Source of the DNA: an uncultured Alphaproteobacteria bacterium
Lineage (GTDB): Bacteria; Pseudomonadota; Alphaproteobacteria; Geminicoccales; Geminicoccaceae
Assembly (NCBI GenBank): GCA_937995535.1
Contig: CALKJU010000029.1
Coordinates: 62,001 to 126,000, forward strand
DNA: 64,000 nucleotides
Direction: 5' to 3'
Shown: piece by piece, positions 26,309 to 35,436 of the stretch
Position numbering within the stretch: position 1 is the first letter of the stretch
Layout: the number at the start of each line of letters is the position of its first letter
The notes under the pieces: model-generated
What the model was told of the DNA's origin: nothing
What the model saw: only the letters and a program-made list of their open reading frames with translations
Databases searched by the model: none
Translations under genes and position numbers: made by a program

Positions 26309-27847
26309 CTAAGCCGCCCGCAGCTCACCCAGGGCCATGAGTTGCATCAGCCGCTCCTCGGTGGCCTCGCCGGCACTCACCTCGCCGGTGATGCGGCCCT
26401 GGCGCATGGTCAGGATCCGGTCGCTGATGGTCAGCACCTCGGGCAGCTCGGAGGAGATCGCGATCACCGCGATCCCGGCATCGGCGAGATCGTAGAGAAG
26501 CTGGTGGACGTCGGCCTTGGCGGCGACGTCGATGCCGCGGGTCGGCTCGTCGACGATCAGCACCTTCGGCTCCAGCGCGAGCCAGCGGGCGAGCACGACC
26601 TTCTGCTGGTTGCCGCCGGAGAGGTTCGCCACCTCCTGCGTCGGGCTGGCCATCTTGATCGCGAGCTTGCGGCGGTAGGTCTCGACCAGCTCGGCCTCGC
26701 GCGCGGCGTCGACGAGGCCGAACCGCCCGACCAGCCGGTCGAGCGCCGCCACGGCGATGTTGTCCCTCACCGCGAGTGCCAGGAACAGCGCCTGCTGCTT
26801 GCGGTCCTCGGGCACGAGCCCGATCCCGTGGCGGATCGCGTCGACCGGCGAGCGGATCTGCACCTCGCGCCCGTCGACCAGGATCCGGCCGGCCGCGGTC
26901 GGATCGGCGCCGAAGATGGCCCTTGCCAGCTCGGTGCGGCCGGCGCCGACGAGGCCGGCGAGCCCGAGGATCTCGCCGCGACAGACGGCGAGCGTGACGT
27001 CCTCGAGCGGTGTCGCGTGCGGATCGCGGGCGTCGCGCGCGCGGGTCAGGCCTTCGACGCGCAGCGCCTCGCCACCTGGCACCCGCCGCCGCCGATGCTG
27101 GAACAGGCGCTCGATCTCGCGGCCGACCATCAGGCGGATGATGCCCTCGACGCTGGTCGCGGCGACCGGTCCGGCGCCGGCGAGCTGGCCGTCGCGCAGC
27201 ACCGTCATCCGGTCGCAGAGCTGCATCACCTCGTCGAGCCGATGCGTGACGAAGATGACCGAGATGCCGCGGGCCTTGAGGTCGCGGACGATCTGGAACA
27301 GGCGGGCCACCTCGGCCTCGCTCAGCGCCGAGGTCGGCTCGTCCATCACAACCAGCCGCGCGTCCATCGACAGCGCCTTCGCGATCTCGACCATCTGCTG
27401 CTCGGCGACCGAGAGTTCGGCGACGAGACGGAACGGGTCGACATCGAGGCCGACGGTCCGGGTGATGGCCCGCGTCCGCCGGCCGAGCTCGCTCCAGTCG
27501 ATCAGCCCGAGCCGGGTCGGCTCGCGGCCGATGAACACGTTCTCGGCGATCGACTGTGAAGGAACGAGATTGAACTCCTGGTAGATCGTGACGATGCCCT
27601 GCCGCTGCGCGTCGAGCGGGCTCGCGAGCCGGATCGGGCGCCCGGCGAGCTCGATCGTGCCGGCGTCCGGCTGCAGCGCGCCGGCGAGAATCTTCAACAG
27701 CGTGCTCTTGCCGGCGCCGTTCTCGCCGAGCAGGGCATGCACCTCGCCGCGGGCGACCGTGAGGTCGACCCCGGCCAGCGCTTTCACCCCCGGGAACGAC
27801 TTGCCGATCCCGGTCATGCGCAGGAGCGGGGCGGCTGCCTGCTCCAA
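26309..27847 (-). CDS. sugar ABC transporter ATPase, two-domain (RbsA/XylG-like)
   Basis: A 512-residue ATPase with two fused nucleotide-binding domains, as in RbsA, XylG and MglA. Domain 1: Walker A GENGAGKST, Walker B LVVMDEPTSALS. Domain 2 has the usual degenerate P-loop (LAGLVGAGRTEL), signature LSGGNQQKVVLARW, and Walker B VLIVDEPTRGIDV. The start is TTG 27847, 22 bp after the binding-protein stop; ATG 27817 is an alternative. The stop is TAG. The gene pairs with the upstream RbsB-like protein, but no second permease follows it. Confidence 0.93.
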   Translation of the reverse strand: MEQAAAPLLRMTGIGKSFPGVKALAGVDLTVARGEVHALLGENGAGKSTLLKILAGALQPDAGTIELAGRPIRLASPLDAQRQGIVTIYQEFNLVPSQSIAENVFIGREPTRLGLIDWSELGRRTRAITRTVGLDVDPFRLVAELSVAEQQMVEIAKALSMDARLVVMDEPTSALSEAEVARLFQIVRDLKARGISVIFVTHRLDEVMQLCDRMTVLRDGQLAGAGPVAATSVEGIIRLMVGREIERLFQHRRRRVPGGEALRVEGLTRARDARDPHATPLEDVTLAVCRGEILGLAGLVGAGRTELARAIFGADPTAAGRILVDGREVQIRSPVDAIRHGIGLVPEDRKQQALFLALAVRDNIAVAALDRLVGRFGLVDAAREAELVETYRRKLAIKMASPTQEVANLSGGNQQKVVLARWLALEPKVLIVDEPTRGIDVAAKADVHQLLYDLADAGIAVIAISSELPEVLTISDRILTMRQGRITGEVSAGEATEERLMQLMALGELRAA

Positions 27848-27869
27848 GGACGGCCGCCCCGTGCCGAAC

Positions 27870-28829
27870 CTACTTCACCTCGCCGAGCCGCTCGCCCTGG
27901 TCGAGATTCTCCTTGGTGATCATCACCGGCGTCAGGAGGATCAGCGACTCCGCGGGTGCGGCCGAGGTCCGCAGATGCTCGACGATCACCTGCATGGCCT
28001 TGCGCGACTGGCCGCCGGGGAACTGCTCGACGGTCCCGGCGAGCCCGCCGTCGCGGACCGAGGCCAGTGCCTCCGGCAGGGCGTCGAAGCCGATCACCTT
28101 GATCCGGTCGGCGAGGTCGCGATTGCGCACCGCCTCGAGCGCGCCCAGCGCCATGTCGTCGTTGGCGGCGACGATGACGTCCGGCGGTTCGCTCATCCCG
28201 GCGAGCAGGCTCTCGGTCACCGACAGCCCCTGATCGCGCGCGAAATTGGCGGTCTGCTCGGCGACGAACCTGTACTTGTCCGGATGCTGGTCGAGGACGT
28301 TGTGCAGACCCTTGTTGCGGTCGATCGCGGGCGATGCGCCCGGCTGGCCCTGCAGATTGACGATTGTTGCGCCGTCGGGGAAGTTGGCCATCACCCACGC
28401 GCCCTGCGCCTCGCCGCCCTTGACGTTGTCGGCTCCGACATGGGCGAGGATGCCTTCGACCCCTTCGACGCGGCGGTCGATGGTGACGACCGGCACGCCG
28501 TTGTCGATCGCCGTCTTGATCGCCGGGGCAAGGGCGTTGACGTCGAGCGGGCTGATGACGATGCCGGCGACGCCCTGGACGATCGCCGCCTCGATGTCGG
28601 CGGTCTGCTTCGGCGCCGAGTTCTGGCCGTCGGCCTCAACCGTGGCCACCCCCAGCTTCGCCGCCTCGTCGCGCAGCTCCTTCATCATGTGGACGAAGAA
28701 GGGAAAGCCGAGGCTCGGGACCGAGGTCAGGATGACCAGATCCTGGGCCCGCGAGGCGGGTGCGGCCGCGAGCGTGAGCGTCAGCGCGAGCGCGCCGCCA
28801 GCGAGGAGACGCCGGGTAATCTTCAGCAT
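27870..28829 (-). CDS. periplasmic sugar-binding protein (RbsB-like)
   Basis: A 319-residue exported type I binding protein. The signal peptide (MLKITRRLLAGGALAL and onward) ends near PASRA, residue 28. Motifs typical of RbsB relatives: SVPSLGFPFFVHMMKELRDEA, GIVISPLDVNALAPAI, VVTIDRRVEG and VIVAANDDMALGALEA. ATG 28829 follows GGGAGG. It is the first gene of the minus-strand sugar cluster. Monosaccharide binding is likely; which sugar is unknown. Confidence 0.92.
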   Translation of the reverse strand: MLKITRRLLAGGALALTLTLAAAPASRAQDLVILTSVPSLGFPFFVHMMKELRDEAAKLGVATVEADGQNSAPKQTADIEAAIVQGVAGIVISPLDVNALAPAIKTAIDNGVPVVTIDRRVEGVEGILAHVGADNVKGGEAQGAWVMANFPDGATIVNLQGQPGASPAIDRNKGLHNVLDQHPDKYRFVAEQTANFARDQGLSVTESLLAGMSEPPDVIVAANDDMALGALEAVRNRDLADRIKVIGFDALPEALASVRDGGLAGTVEQFPGGQSRKAMQVIVEHLRTSAAPAESLILLTPVMITKENLDQGERLGEVK

Positions 28830-28954
28830 GCGGTTGCCTCCCTGCGCGGACCGCGTCGTGCCGCGACCGCGTTCGACCCGGAGCTAAGGAGTGCCGCACA
28901 CTCGGTGTCAATCATGCTTGGCCGATGCTGCGGTGACCGCGCGGCGAAAGCCGG

Positions 28955-28984
28955 TTGAGTCGGAGTGGGTCACGCGTGTACTGT
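28955..28984 (+). promoter_or_regulatory. possible sigma-70-type promoter of the cyclase gene
   Basis: TTGAGT (28955-28960), an 18-bp spacer and TACTGT (28979-28984) precede the GTG at 29011 by 27 bp. It lies in the divergent gap with the sugar-binding protein gene. The match is partial. Confidence 0.35.
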
Positions 28985-29010
28985 CGGTGTAAAGGAAAGG
29001 GATCGACGGG

Positions 29011-32000
29011 GTGACGGAGCTGCGGCGCTGGTTGGCAGAGGCCGGGCTCGAGGAGCTCGCCGACACCCTTCACGCCCAAGATCTCGACCTCGACGTCCTG
29101 GCCGACCTCACCGACGCGGACCTGCGCGAGATCGGCCTGACGCTGGGCCAGCGCAAGCGGCTGCTCAAGGCGGTGGCGGCGCGCGTGGCGCCCGCCGCAC
29201 AGCCATCGGCGCGGGCGGCGCCGACCTCGGAGCGCGCCCCGGGCGAGGCCGAGCTGCGCCAGATGACGATCATGTTCTGCGACATGGTCGGCTCGACCCA
29301 GCTCTCGCAACGCTTCGACGCCGAGGACATGTTCGCGATCATCGCCTCCTACCAGCGCTGCTGCACGGAGGTGATCCAGCGCTTCGGTGGTCATGTCGCG
29401 CGCTATCTCGGCGACGGCGTGCTCGCCTATTTCGGCTTCCCGGCGGCGCGCGAGGACGACGCCGAGCGGGCGGTGCGCGCCGGGCTGGAGCTGATCGGGG
29501 CGCTGCGCCGCCTGCGTCCGCGCGGCGACCTCGTGCTGCAGGCCCGGGTCGGCGTCGACACCGGCCTCGTCGTCATCGGCGACCTGCTCACGAGCGGGAT
29601 CGGCGAGGAGGAGACGGTGGTCGGCGAGACGGCGAACCGCGCGGCCCGGCTGCAGACCCTGGCGCCGCCCGACGGACTGGTGATCGGGCCGAACACGCAT
29701 CGTCTGCTCGGCGAGCTGTTCGACTGCGCCGAGCTGGGCGCGCACGAGCTCAAGGGCTTCCCGGAGCCTCTGCCGGTCTGGCGGGTGCTCGGTGAGGGGC
29801 GGGCCGAGGGTCGCTTCGAGGCCCGCGCGGCCGGAAGCCTCAGCCCGCTGATCGGGCGCGAGCACGAGCTGCGACTGATCCTGCAGCGCTGGGAGCTGGC
29901 CCGCGCCGGCGAGGGCCAGGTGCTCCTGCTGAGCGGCGAGGCCGGGATCGGCAAGTCGCGGCTGCTCGACGCGCTGGGCCGCGAGATCCTGCGCGAGCCG
30001 CATCGCCGGCTGCGCCACTTCTGCTCGCAGTTCTACGCCGACACGGCGCTCTACCCGGTCATCGACCGGGTCCGCCGCGGCGCCGGCCTGTCGCGTGACG
30101 ACCCGCCCGAGATCCAGCTCGCCAAGCTCGACGCGATGCTGGAGGAGATGGGCGAGGACCCGCGCCGATCCGGTGCGCTGCTCGCGACCTTGTGCTCGGT
30201 GCCGCTGGGCGAGCGTTACCCGATCTCCGCGACGACGCCCGCCGAGCGCAAGAACGCCACCCTCGACCTTCTGGTCCGGCTGATCCAGGCGATGGCGCGG
30301 CGCGAGCCGGTGCTCGTCGTGTTCGAGGACGCGCACTGGATGGACCCGACCACCATCGAGCTGGTCGCGCTGTTGATCGACGCCGTCGCCGCACTGCCGG
30401 TGCTGCTGGTCGTGACCTTCCGTCCGGAGTTCCCGGTGCCGTGGCAGATGCGGGCGCATGTCACGGCACTCCAGCTCAACCGCTTCGGTCGCCGTCAGGC
30501 CGTGGCGCTGATCGAGCGGCTGGCCGCGCCCTATCGCCTCCCCGCCGAGGTCACCGAGGTCATTCTCGCCAAGACCGACGGCGTTCCGTTGTTCGTCGAG
30601 GAGCTGACCCGCGCCCTGCTCGAGTCGGGCTCACTGGTCGCCCGCGGCGACAGCTATGAGCTGTCCGGGCCGCTGCCGCTCATCGCCATTCCCTCGTCGC
30701 TGCACGATTCCCTGATGGCCCGGCTCGACCGGCTGGCGGCGGTGAAGGAGGTGGCGTTGTGGGCCTCGGTGCTCGGGCGCAGCTTCACGCCGGAGCTCCT
30801 CGCGGCCGTCTCGCCGCTGCGCCCCGCCCAGGTCGACGAGGCCCTGGCGCGCCTCGTCGAGGCGGAGCTGGTCTACCGCCACGGCACCGGCAACGACCAG
30901 GTCTACGAGTTCCGCCACGCACTGGTGCAGGAGGCCGCGTACAGCAGCATGCTGCGGGTGCGGCGGCAGCAGATGCACGCGGCGGTGGCACAGGCGCTGG
31001 AGACGTCGTTCCCGGAACTCGCCGCGCAGCGCCCGGAGGTCCTGGCGCATCACTTCCTCGAGGCGGGCGTCGCCGACAAGGCCGCTGCCTACCTGCTCGC
31101 CGCGGGCGACGCGGCCGCGTCACGCTACGCCTCGCCGGAGGCGCACGTCCGGTTCGCCCGCGCCGCCGAGCTCGCTCGCCAGCTCCCGCCGGGACCCCGG
31201 GCGCAACGCACCGAGCTTAAGGCAATCCTGAAATGCGCTTCGGTCGCGTTCGGGGCGGCGCAGATCGAGGCGGACCTCGCCGCGTTGGAGCGGGCGCGCG
31301 CCCTGGCGGTTGCGCTCGACCATCGGGCGCGGCTCGCCCAGGTCCACTACTGGCGCGGCCGCCTGCACTACGTCGCCGGGCGCTTCGCCGAGGCGGTCGA
31401 CGAGGGACAGGCGTGTCTCGCGATCGCCGACGAGGTCGCCGACGAGCGGATCGCGGCGGCGGCGGTCAACCTGCTGGCGCGCATCCACTGCCTGCGTGGC
31501 GAGCCGTTACGGGGCATCGCCTACGCGCAGCGCAACACCGAGCAGATGGCGCGGATCGGTGATCGGATCGAACGGGCGGCGATCACCGGCGTACTCGCCT
31601 TCGCGCTCGGCCTCTCGGCGCGGTTCGGCGAGGCCCAGGAGGCGGCAGCGCGCGCAGTGGCGCTCGCCGACGCGCTCGGCCACGTGCCGACGCGCGCCGC
31701 CTGTCACTTCTTCCGCGGCGTCGCGCATGGCTGGCAAGGCGAGCTCGCCGTCGCCGAGCCGTGCTTCGCTCAGGCGCTCGAGCTGGCGGCCGCCGGTCGC
31801 GACACCTTCAGGCGCTATTTGATCCTCGGATGGCGCGGCGAGGCGCGCCTGCGCGCCGGGCGATTGGCCGAGGCGGCCGCCGATCTGGGCGCCGCTCTGG
31901 AGCTGTCGGAAGCGATCGGTAGCGCTTTCCACCGCGGCGGCTTCGGCGCCCTGCTCGTCGAAGCGGTGTTGCAGCAGGGCGATCTCGAGACGGCTTTGCA

Positions 32001-32337
32001 CCTCAGCGAGAAGGCGTTGGCGGAGGCCGAACGGGCCGACGCTGCCTGGGGGCTGTCCTTGGCGCTGCGCGCCCGGGCCGAGGTGCTCGCGGCCGCGGGC
32101 GAGGCCGGCTGCGCCCCGGCGGTCGAGCTGTTGCGCCGGGCGATCCTCATCCAGAGCGAGCAGGAGCTCGCCTGCGACGTCGCTTGGTCGCGTCTCTGTC
32201 TCGGGCGCCTGCTCCTGCGCATGGGCGAACTGCGTGGCGAGGCGGAGCTGGCCGCTGCCGCCGACGCGTTCGCAGCCGCGGGCATGACGCACGGCACGGC
32301 CGCGGTGGCCGCGACGCGTGAGCGGCGCGCCGCCTGA
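29011..32337 (+). CDS. SAM domain / class III nucleotide cyclase / AAA-STAND ATPase / TPR protein
   Basis: A 1108-residue multidomain signalling protein. Order: SAM-like domain (residues 1-58, LRRWLAEAGLEELADTL), class III adenylate/guanylate cyclase domain (about 85-250; metal Asp in MFCDMVGST and YLGDGVLAYFG, transition-state Asn/Arg in GETANRAARL), AAA/STAND ATPase (P-loop GEAGIGKSR near 309; VVFEDAHWMD as Walker B), then a long TPR-type helical repeat array to the C-terminus. The cyclase residues needed for catalysis are present, so cyclic-nucleotide synthesis is likely; which nucleotide cannot be read. GTG 29011 has an AAAGGAAAGGG leader. A patatin-like gene follows after 49 bp. This architecture is known in proteobacteria and actinobacteria, mostly uncharacterised. 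Confidence 0.92.
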   Translation: MTELRRWLAEAGLEELADTLHAQDLDLDVLADLTDADLREIGLTLGQRKRLLKAVAARVAPAAQPSARAAPTSERAPGEAELRQMTIMFCDMVGSTQLSQRFDAEDMFAIIASYQRCCTEVIQRFGGHVARYLGDGVLAYFGFPAAREDDAERAVRAGLELIGALRRLRPRGDLVLQARVGVDTGLVVIGDLLTSGIGEEETVVGETANRAARLQTLAPPDGLVIGPNTHRLLGELFDCAELGAHELKGFPEPLPVWRVLGEGRAEGRFEARAAGSLSPLIGREHELRLILQRWELARAGEGQVLLLSGEAGIGKSRLLDALGREILREPHRRLRHFCSQFYADTALYPVIDRVRRGAGLSRDDPPEIQLAKLDAMLEEMGEDPRRSGALLATLCSVPLGERYPISATTPAERKNATLDLLVRLIQAMARREPVLVVFEDAHWMDPTTIELVALLIDAVAALPVLLVVTFRPEFPVPWQMRAHVTALQLNRFGRRQAVALIERLAAPYRLPAEVTEVILAKTDGVPLFVEELTRALLESGSLVARGDSYELSGPLPLIAIPSSLHDSLMARLDRLAAVKEVALWASVLGRSFTPELLAAVSPLRPAQVDEALARLVEAELVYRHGTGNDQVYEFRHALVQEAAYSSMLRVRRQQMHAAVAQALETSFPELAAQRPEVLAHHFLEAGVADKAAAYLLAAGDAAASRYASPEAHVRFARAAELARQLPPGPRAQRTELKAILKCASVAFGAAQIEADLAALERARALAVALDHRARLAQVHYWRGRLHYVAGRFAEAVDEGQACLAIADEVADERIAAAAVNLLARIHCLRGEPLRGIAYAQRNTEQMARIGDRIERAAITGVLAFALGLSARFGEAQEAAARAVALADALGHVPTRAACHFFRGVAHGWQGELAVAEPCFAQALELAAAGRDTFRRYLILGWRGEARLRAGRLAEAAADLGAALELSEAIGSAFHRGGFGALLVEAVLQQGDLETALHLSEKALAEAERADAAWGLSLALRARAEVLAAAGEAGCAPAVELLRRAILIQSEQELACDVAWSRLCLGRLLLRMGELRGEAELAAAADAFAAAGMTHGTAAVAATRERRAA

Positions 32338-32386
32338 TCGATCATACGACCGGGCCACCTGGGCCGGTCGAGCCAAGGGAACCACG

Positions 32387-33754
32387 ATGGCTCGGAAGAG
32401 CGACAAGGACTACCTGCGCGAGGGCAAGCTCGCGCTGGTCCTCGGCGGCGGCGCGCCGACGCTGACGCTGATGGCCGGCGCCCTGCTCGCCCTCGACGAG
32501 CTCGGTGTCGAGTTCGACGTGATCTCGACGTCGGGGGCCGGGATGCTGGTCGGGCTGCTCTATGCCGCGCCGAAGCATGGCGACCGCCGCGCCGCGCTGC
32601 GGGCGACGGTCAATCTCGGCGTACACGACGACATCTATCGGCACTTTCCGATCAACTACAAGGTGTTCTACAAGCCCGGACCGCTCGCCGAGATGTGGTT
32701 CAAGACCTTCATGCCGTGGCTGCAGCAGTTTCCCCAGGAAACGAGCGAGCAACGACTGTTCCGTGACCTGCTGCACCTCTGGTGCGCCACCGTCTCACCA
32801 TCGAGCATGACCGCCGACAGCCTGGGCATGTGCGCGCCCGCGCCGTGGCTCGAGGATGTGGTCGATTTCGATGCGCTGCGCTCGCTCGAGGCCGACTTCT
32901 TCATCAACGCGTGGAACATTCGCGAGCGGCGGATGCGTGTGTTCGAGAAGGACGAGATCACGCCGCAGCATTTCCGTGCGGCGCTGGCTTTCCCGCTGAT
33001 CTACCCGCCGTTCGAGCTCGATGGCGACTGGTACATCGAAGGCTCGGCGATGGACACGCTCAACCTCAAAGGATTGCTGCGCTACGACGAGGCCTATGAC
33101 CGCGCCTATCCGGCGCTGATCCGTGCAGAGCTCGCCAAGCGCTGGCCGGAGATCAAGCGCTACGACGTCGAGCTGCGCGACGATCCCAAGGCACGTGCCG
33201 AAGCGATCGAGGAGCTGGTCGACGAGGCGGAGTGGGCGGCGCACGAGGCGAGCCTCAAGGCGCGCGTGCAGCGCGGCGGCGGCGGGGCCGCGCTGCAAGA
33301 GGCCGCCGCGTCGTTCGCATCGGTCGACGAGGCGGAAATGCGAAAGATCCCGGCGGTTGCAGCAGCTCTCGACTACGAGGGCAAAGCCACGGGCGAGGTC
33401 AACGCGATCAGCAAGATCGTCGTGTTCGACGTGCTCGGCACCGACCGGCTGGTCCGCAAGCCGCGGAACCTCTACGACGCCTGGGTGCTGCAGATGATCG
33501 TCCCGCTCGTCTCGATCTCGAACGAGAACATCAAGGCTTTCGAGCGTGACTACGACTACGAGCCTGGGCACGAGCTCAAATACCTGCATCGACTTCGGTT
33601 CGATGACCAGATCTCGCACGAGGATTGGGTGAACGTCCTCGACTGGTCGTACAGCAACCTGGAGACGCTGTTCAACGCGGGCTACCGTGCCGGCAAGCAG
33701 TTCTACGCCGAGCACGACTGGTTGCGTGCGCGCAGCGCTGCACGCGCCCGCTGA
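32387..33754 (+). CDS. patatin-like phospholipase family protein with altered active-site motifs
   Basis: A 455-residue cytoplasmic patatin-fold protein. The glycine-rich oxyanion loop LVLGGGAPTLTLMAG is present (residues 17-31). The nucleophile motif, normally GxSxG, reads STSGAG with candidate Ser49. The catalytic DGG/DGA box reads EGSAMDT. So the Ser is retained, but the first Gly and the Asp are changed, and activity is uncertain. ATG 32387 follows AGGGA. A short hairpin (arms CGACCGG/CCGGTCG, 32347-32370) lies between it and the cyclase gene. The last 150 residues have no family I recognise. A TetR-regulated efflux operon follows. Confidence 0.82.
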   Translation: MARKSDKDYLREGKLALVLGGGAPTLTLMAGALLALDELGVEFDVISTSGAGMLVGLLYAAPKHGDRRAALRATVNLGVHDDIYRHFPINYKVFYKPGPLAEMWFKTFMPWLQQFPQETSEQRLFRDLLHLWCATVSPSSMTADSLGMCAPAPWLEDVVDFDALRSLEADFFINAWNIRERRMRVFEKDEITPQHFRAALAFPLIYPPFELDGDWYIEGSAMDTLNLKGLLRYDEAYDRAYPALIRAELAKRWPEIKRYDVELRDDPKARAEAIEELVDEAEWAAHEASLKARVQRGGGGAALQEAAASFASVDEAEMRKIPAVAAALDYEGKATGEVNAISKIVVFDVLGTDRLVRKPRNLYDAWVLQMIVPLVSISNENIKAFERDYDYEPGHELKYLHRLRFDDQISHEDWVNVLDWSYSNLETLFNAGYRAGKQFYAEHDWLRARSAARAR

Positions 33755-33806
33755 CGGCGGCCACGGATCGGGGACACGGCGGGCTGGAAATCCTGCGTTG
33801 CGGACC

Positions 33807-33831
33807 TATACTGACTGACGGGTCAGTCAGT
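33807..33831 (+). promoter_or_regulatory. TetR-type operator overlapping a -10 element
   Basis: A perfect palindrome with 10-bp arms, ACTGACTGAC-GG-GTCAGTCAGT (33810-33831), lies 8 bp before the GTG of the TetR gene. TATACT (33807-33812) overlaps its left edge and can serve as the -10 element. TetR/AcrR regulators of HlyD-ABC efflux operons bind such TGACTGAC repeats, so autorepression of the whole operon is expected. Confidence 0.85.
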
Positions 33832-33839
33832 GAGGGGTC

Positions 33840-34481
33840 GTGCGCGCAGGCCGCCGACGACAGAAGGAGGCGCGCCCGCATCAGATCACGCGGGCGGCGC
33901 TGGAGGTGTTCGCGCAGGCCGGCTTCGCTGCGGCGCGGCTCGACGACGTCGCGCTCCGCGCCGGGGTCAGCAAGGGCACGCTCTACCTCTACTTCCCGAG
34001 CAAGGAGGAGCTGTTCAAGGCGGTGGTCCGGGCGGCGATCCTGCCCAACCTCCTCCGCGCCGAACGCGCCGCGGCCCGCCATGAGGGTTCGCAGGCGGCG
34101 CTGCTCGGTGCGTTCCTCGACCTGATCGCGCGCCGGATCCGCCGTTCCCGCCTCAGCGCGATCCCCAAGCTGGTGCTGGCCGAGGCGAGCAACTTCCCCG
34201 ATCTCGCCCGGTTCTACCTGGAGGCCGTCGTGGATCGCGCGATGGCGCTCGTGGCCGGGATCCTGCGGCGTGGGATCGCCACCGGCGAGTTCCGGCCAGT
34301 CCCGGTGGAGGCCGCCGTCGTGAGCCTGATCGGCCCCGTGCTGATGCTGGCCCTGTGGCGGCACTCCTTCGCGGCGGTGGCGGCCCGCCCGCTCGACGAG
34401 CCTGCCGTGCTGCGCGCCCATCTCCGCCTCGTCCTCGACGGTCTGCGCGCGGGATCGGAGCCGGGCGGTCGTGCTGGGTGA
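33840..34481 (+). CDS. TetR/AcrR family transcriptional repressor
   Basis: A 213-residue repressor. The N-terminal helix-turn-helix (ALEVFAQAGFAAARLDDVA then GVSKGTLYLYFPSKEELF) is a textbook TetR DNA-binding domain. The C-terminal half is an all-helical ligand domain (TetR_C related to YbiH/CerR-type). The start is GTG 33840, directly after the palindromic operator. It overlaps the HlyD gene by 11 bp, so repressor and exporter are translated as one operon. The ligand is probably a substrate of the exporter. Confidence 0.94.
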   Translation: MRAGRRRQKEARPHQITRAALEVFAQAGFAAARLDDVALRAGVSKGTLYLYFPSKEELFKAVVRAAILPNLLRAERAAARHEGSQAALLGAFLDLIARRIRRSRLSAIPKLVLAEASNFPDLARFYLEAVVDRAMALVAGILRRGIATGEFRPVPVEAAVVSLIGPVLMLALWRHSFAAVAARPLDEPAVLRAHLRLVLDGLRAGSEPGGRAG

Positions 34482-35436
34482 TCTGTGGGACCGGCTTACG
34501 GCCGCAGCGGCGGCCGCGCTGGCCATGGTCGGCATCGGCGGACCGTCGCCGCCGACTTGGCTTCAGGGCTACGGTGAGGGCGAGTACGTCCTGGTCGCGG
34601 GCGGCAGCGAGGGGCAGCTGGCGGAGTTGCCGGTGGTTCGCGGCGACGAGGTCGTGGCCGGTGCGCGGCTGTTCGCCATCGACACGACGGAGCTTGCGGC
34701 GCGCCGGGCGGCTGTCGCGGCCGAGCTGACGATGGCGCGGGCCGAACTGGCCGATCTTCGCAAGGGTGACCGGCCGCCCGAGATCGCGGCCCTCGAGGCG
34801 CGGCGGGATCAGGCGATCGCCGATCGTGACTACGCCGCGACCCAGGTGCAGCGCCTGGAGCGCCTCGTCCGCACGAGCGCCGCCGCGCAGGAGCGCCTCG
34901 ATGCCGCACGGGCGGAGCATCTGCGTCGCGCTGCCCGGGTCGCCGAGATGGAGGCGCTGCGCGAGGTGGCCGAGCTTGGGGCGCGGACCGATCGGATCGC
35001 GATGGCCGAGGCGCGGGTCGCTGCCGCGGCGGCCGAGCTCGCGCGGGCCGATCGGCAGCTCGCCGAGATGATCCCGGCCGCACCGGCCGCCGGGCGTATC
35101 GAGGACACCTTCTTTCGCGTGGGCGAGCGGGTCCCGGCCCAGCGGCCGGTCGTGAGCCTCCTGCCGCCAGGCAACATCAAGCTGCGCCTGTTCGTGCCAG
35201 AGCCGCTGCTGCCACGCTTCGCGCCGGGCACGGAGCTGGCCTGGCGCTGCGACGGCTGCCCGGACGGCCTCACCGCGCAGGTGCGCTTCGTCGCCTCGGC
35301 GGCCGAGTTCACGCCACCTGTGATCTACAGTGTCGGGAGCCGCGAGCGGCTCGTCTACCTCGTTGAGGCGGTGCCCACCGGGCCGTTCCTGCCCCGACCC
35401 GGGCAGCCCGTCGACGTTCGCGTGCCTGAGCCATGA
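34471..35436 (+). CDS. HlyD-family periplasmic adaptor protein
   Basis: A 321-residue membrane-fusion protein that links an inner-membrane ABC exporter to an outer-membrane channel. An N-terminal hydrophobic segment (AAAAAALAMVGIG) may anchor it. A biotinyl-lipoyl half-motif (GGSEGQLAELPVVRGDEVVAG) flanks a long alpha-hairpin, about residues 70-195, rich in Ala/Arg/Glu. The second half-motif is APAAGRIEDTFFRVGERV and is followed by a beta-barrel domain. The start is GTG 34471, inside the end of the TetR gene. Its stop overlaps the ATPase start (ATGA). Confidence 0.92.
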   Translation: MLGDLWDRLTAAAAAALAMVGIGGPSPPTWLQGYGEGEYVLVAGGSEGQLAELPVVRGDEVVAGARLFAIDTTELAARRAAVAAELTMARAELADLRKGDRPPEIAALEARRDQAIADRDYAATQVQRLERLVRTSAAAQERLDAARAEHLRRAARVAEMEALREVAELGARTDRIAMAEARVAAAAAELARADRQLAEMIPAAPAAGRIEDTFFRVGERVPAQRPVVSLLPPGNIKLRLFVPEPLLPRFAPGTELAWRCDGCPDGLTAQVRFVASAAEFTPPVIYSVGSRERLVYLVEAVPTGPFLPRPGQPVDVRVPEP

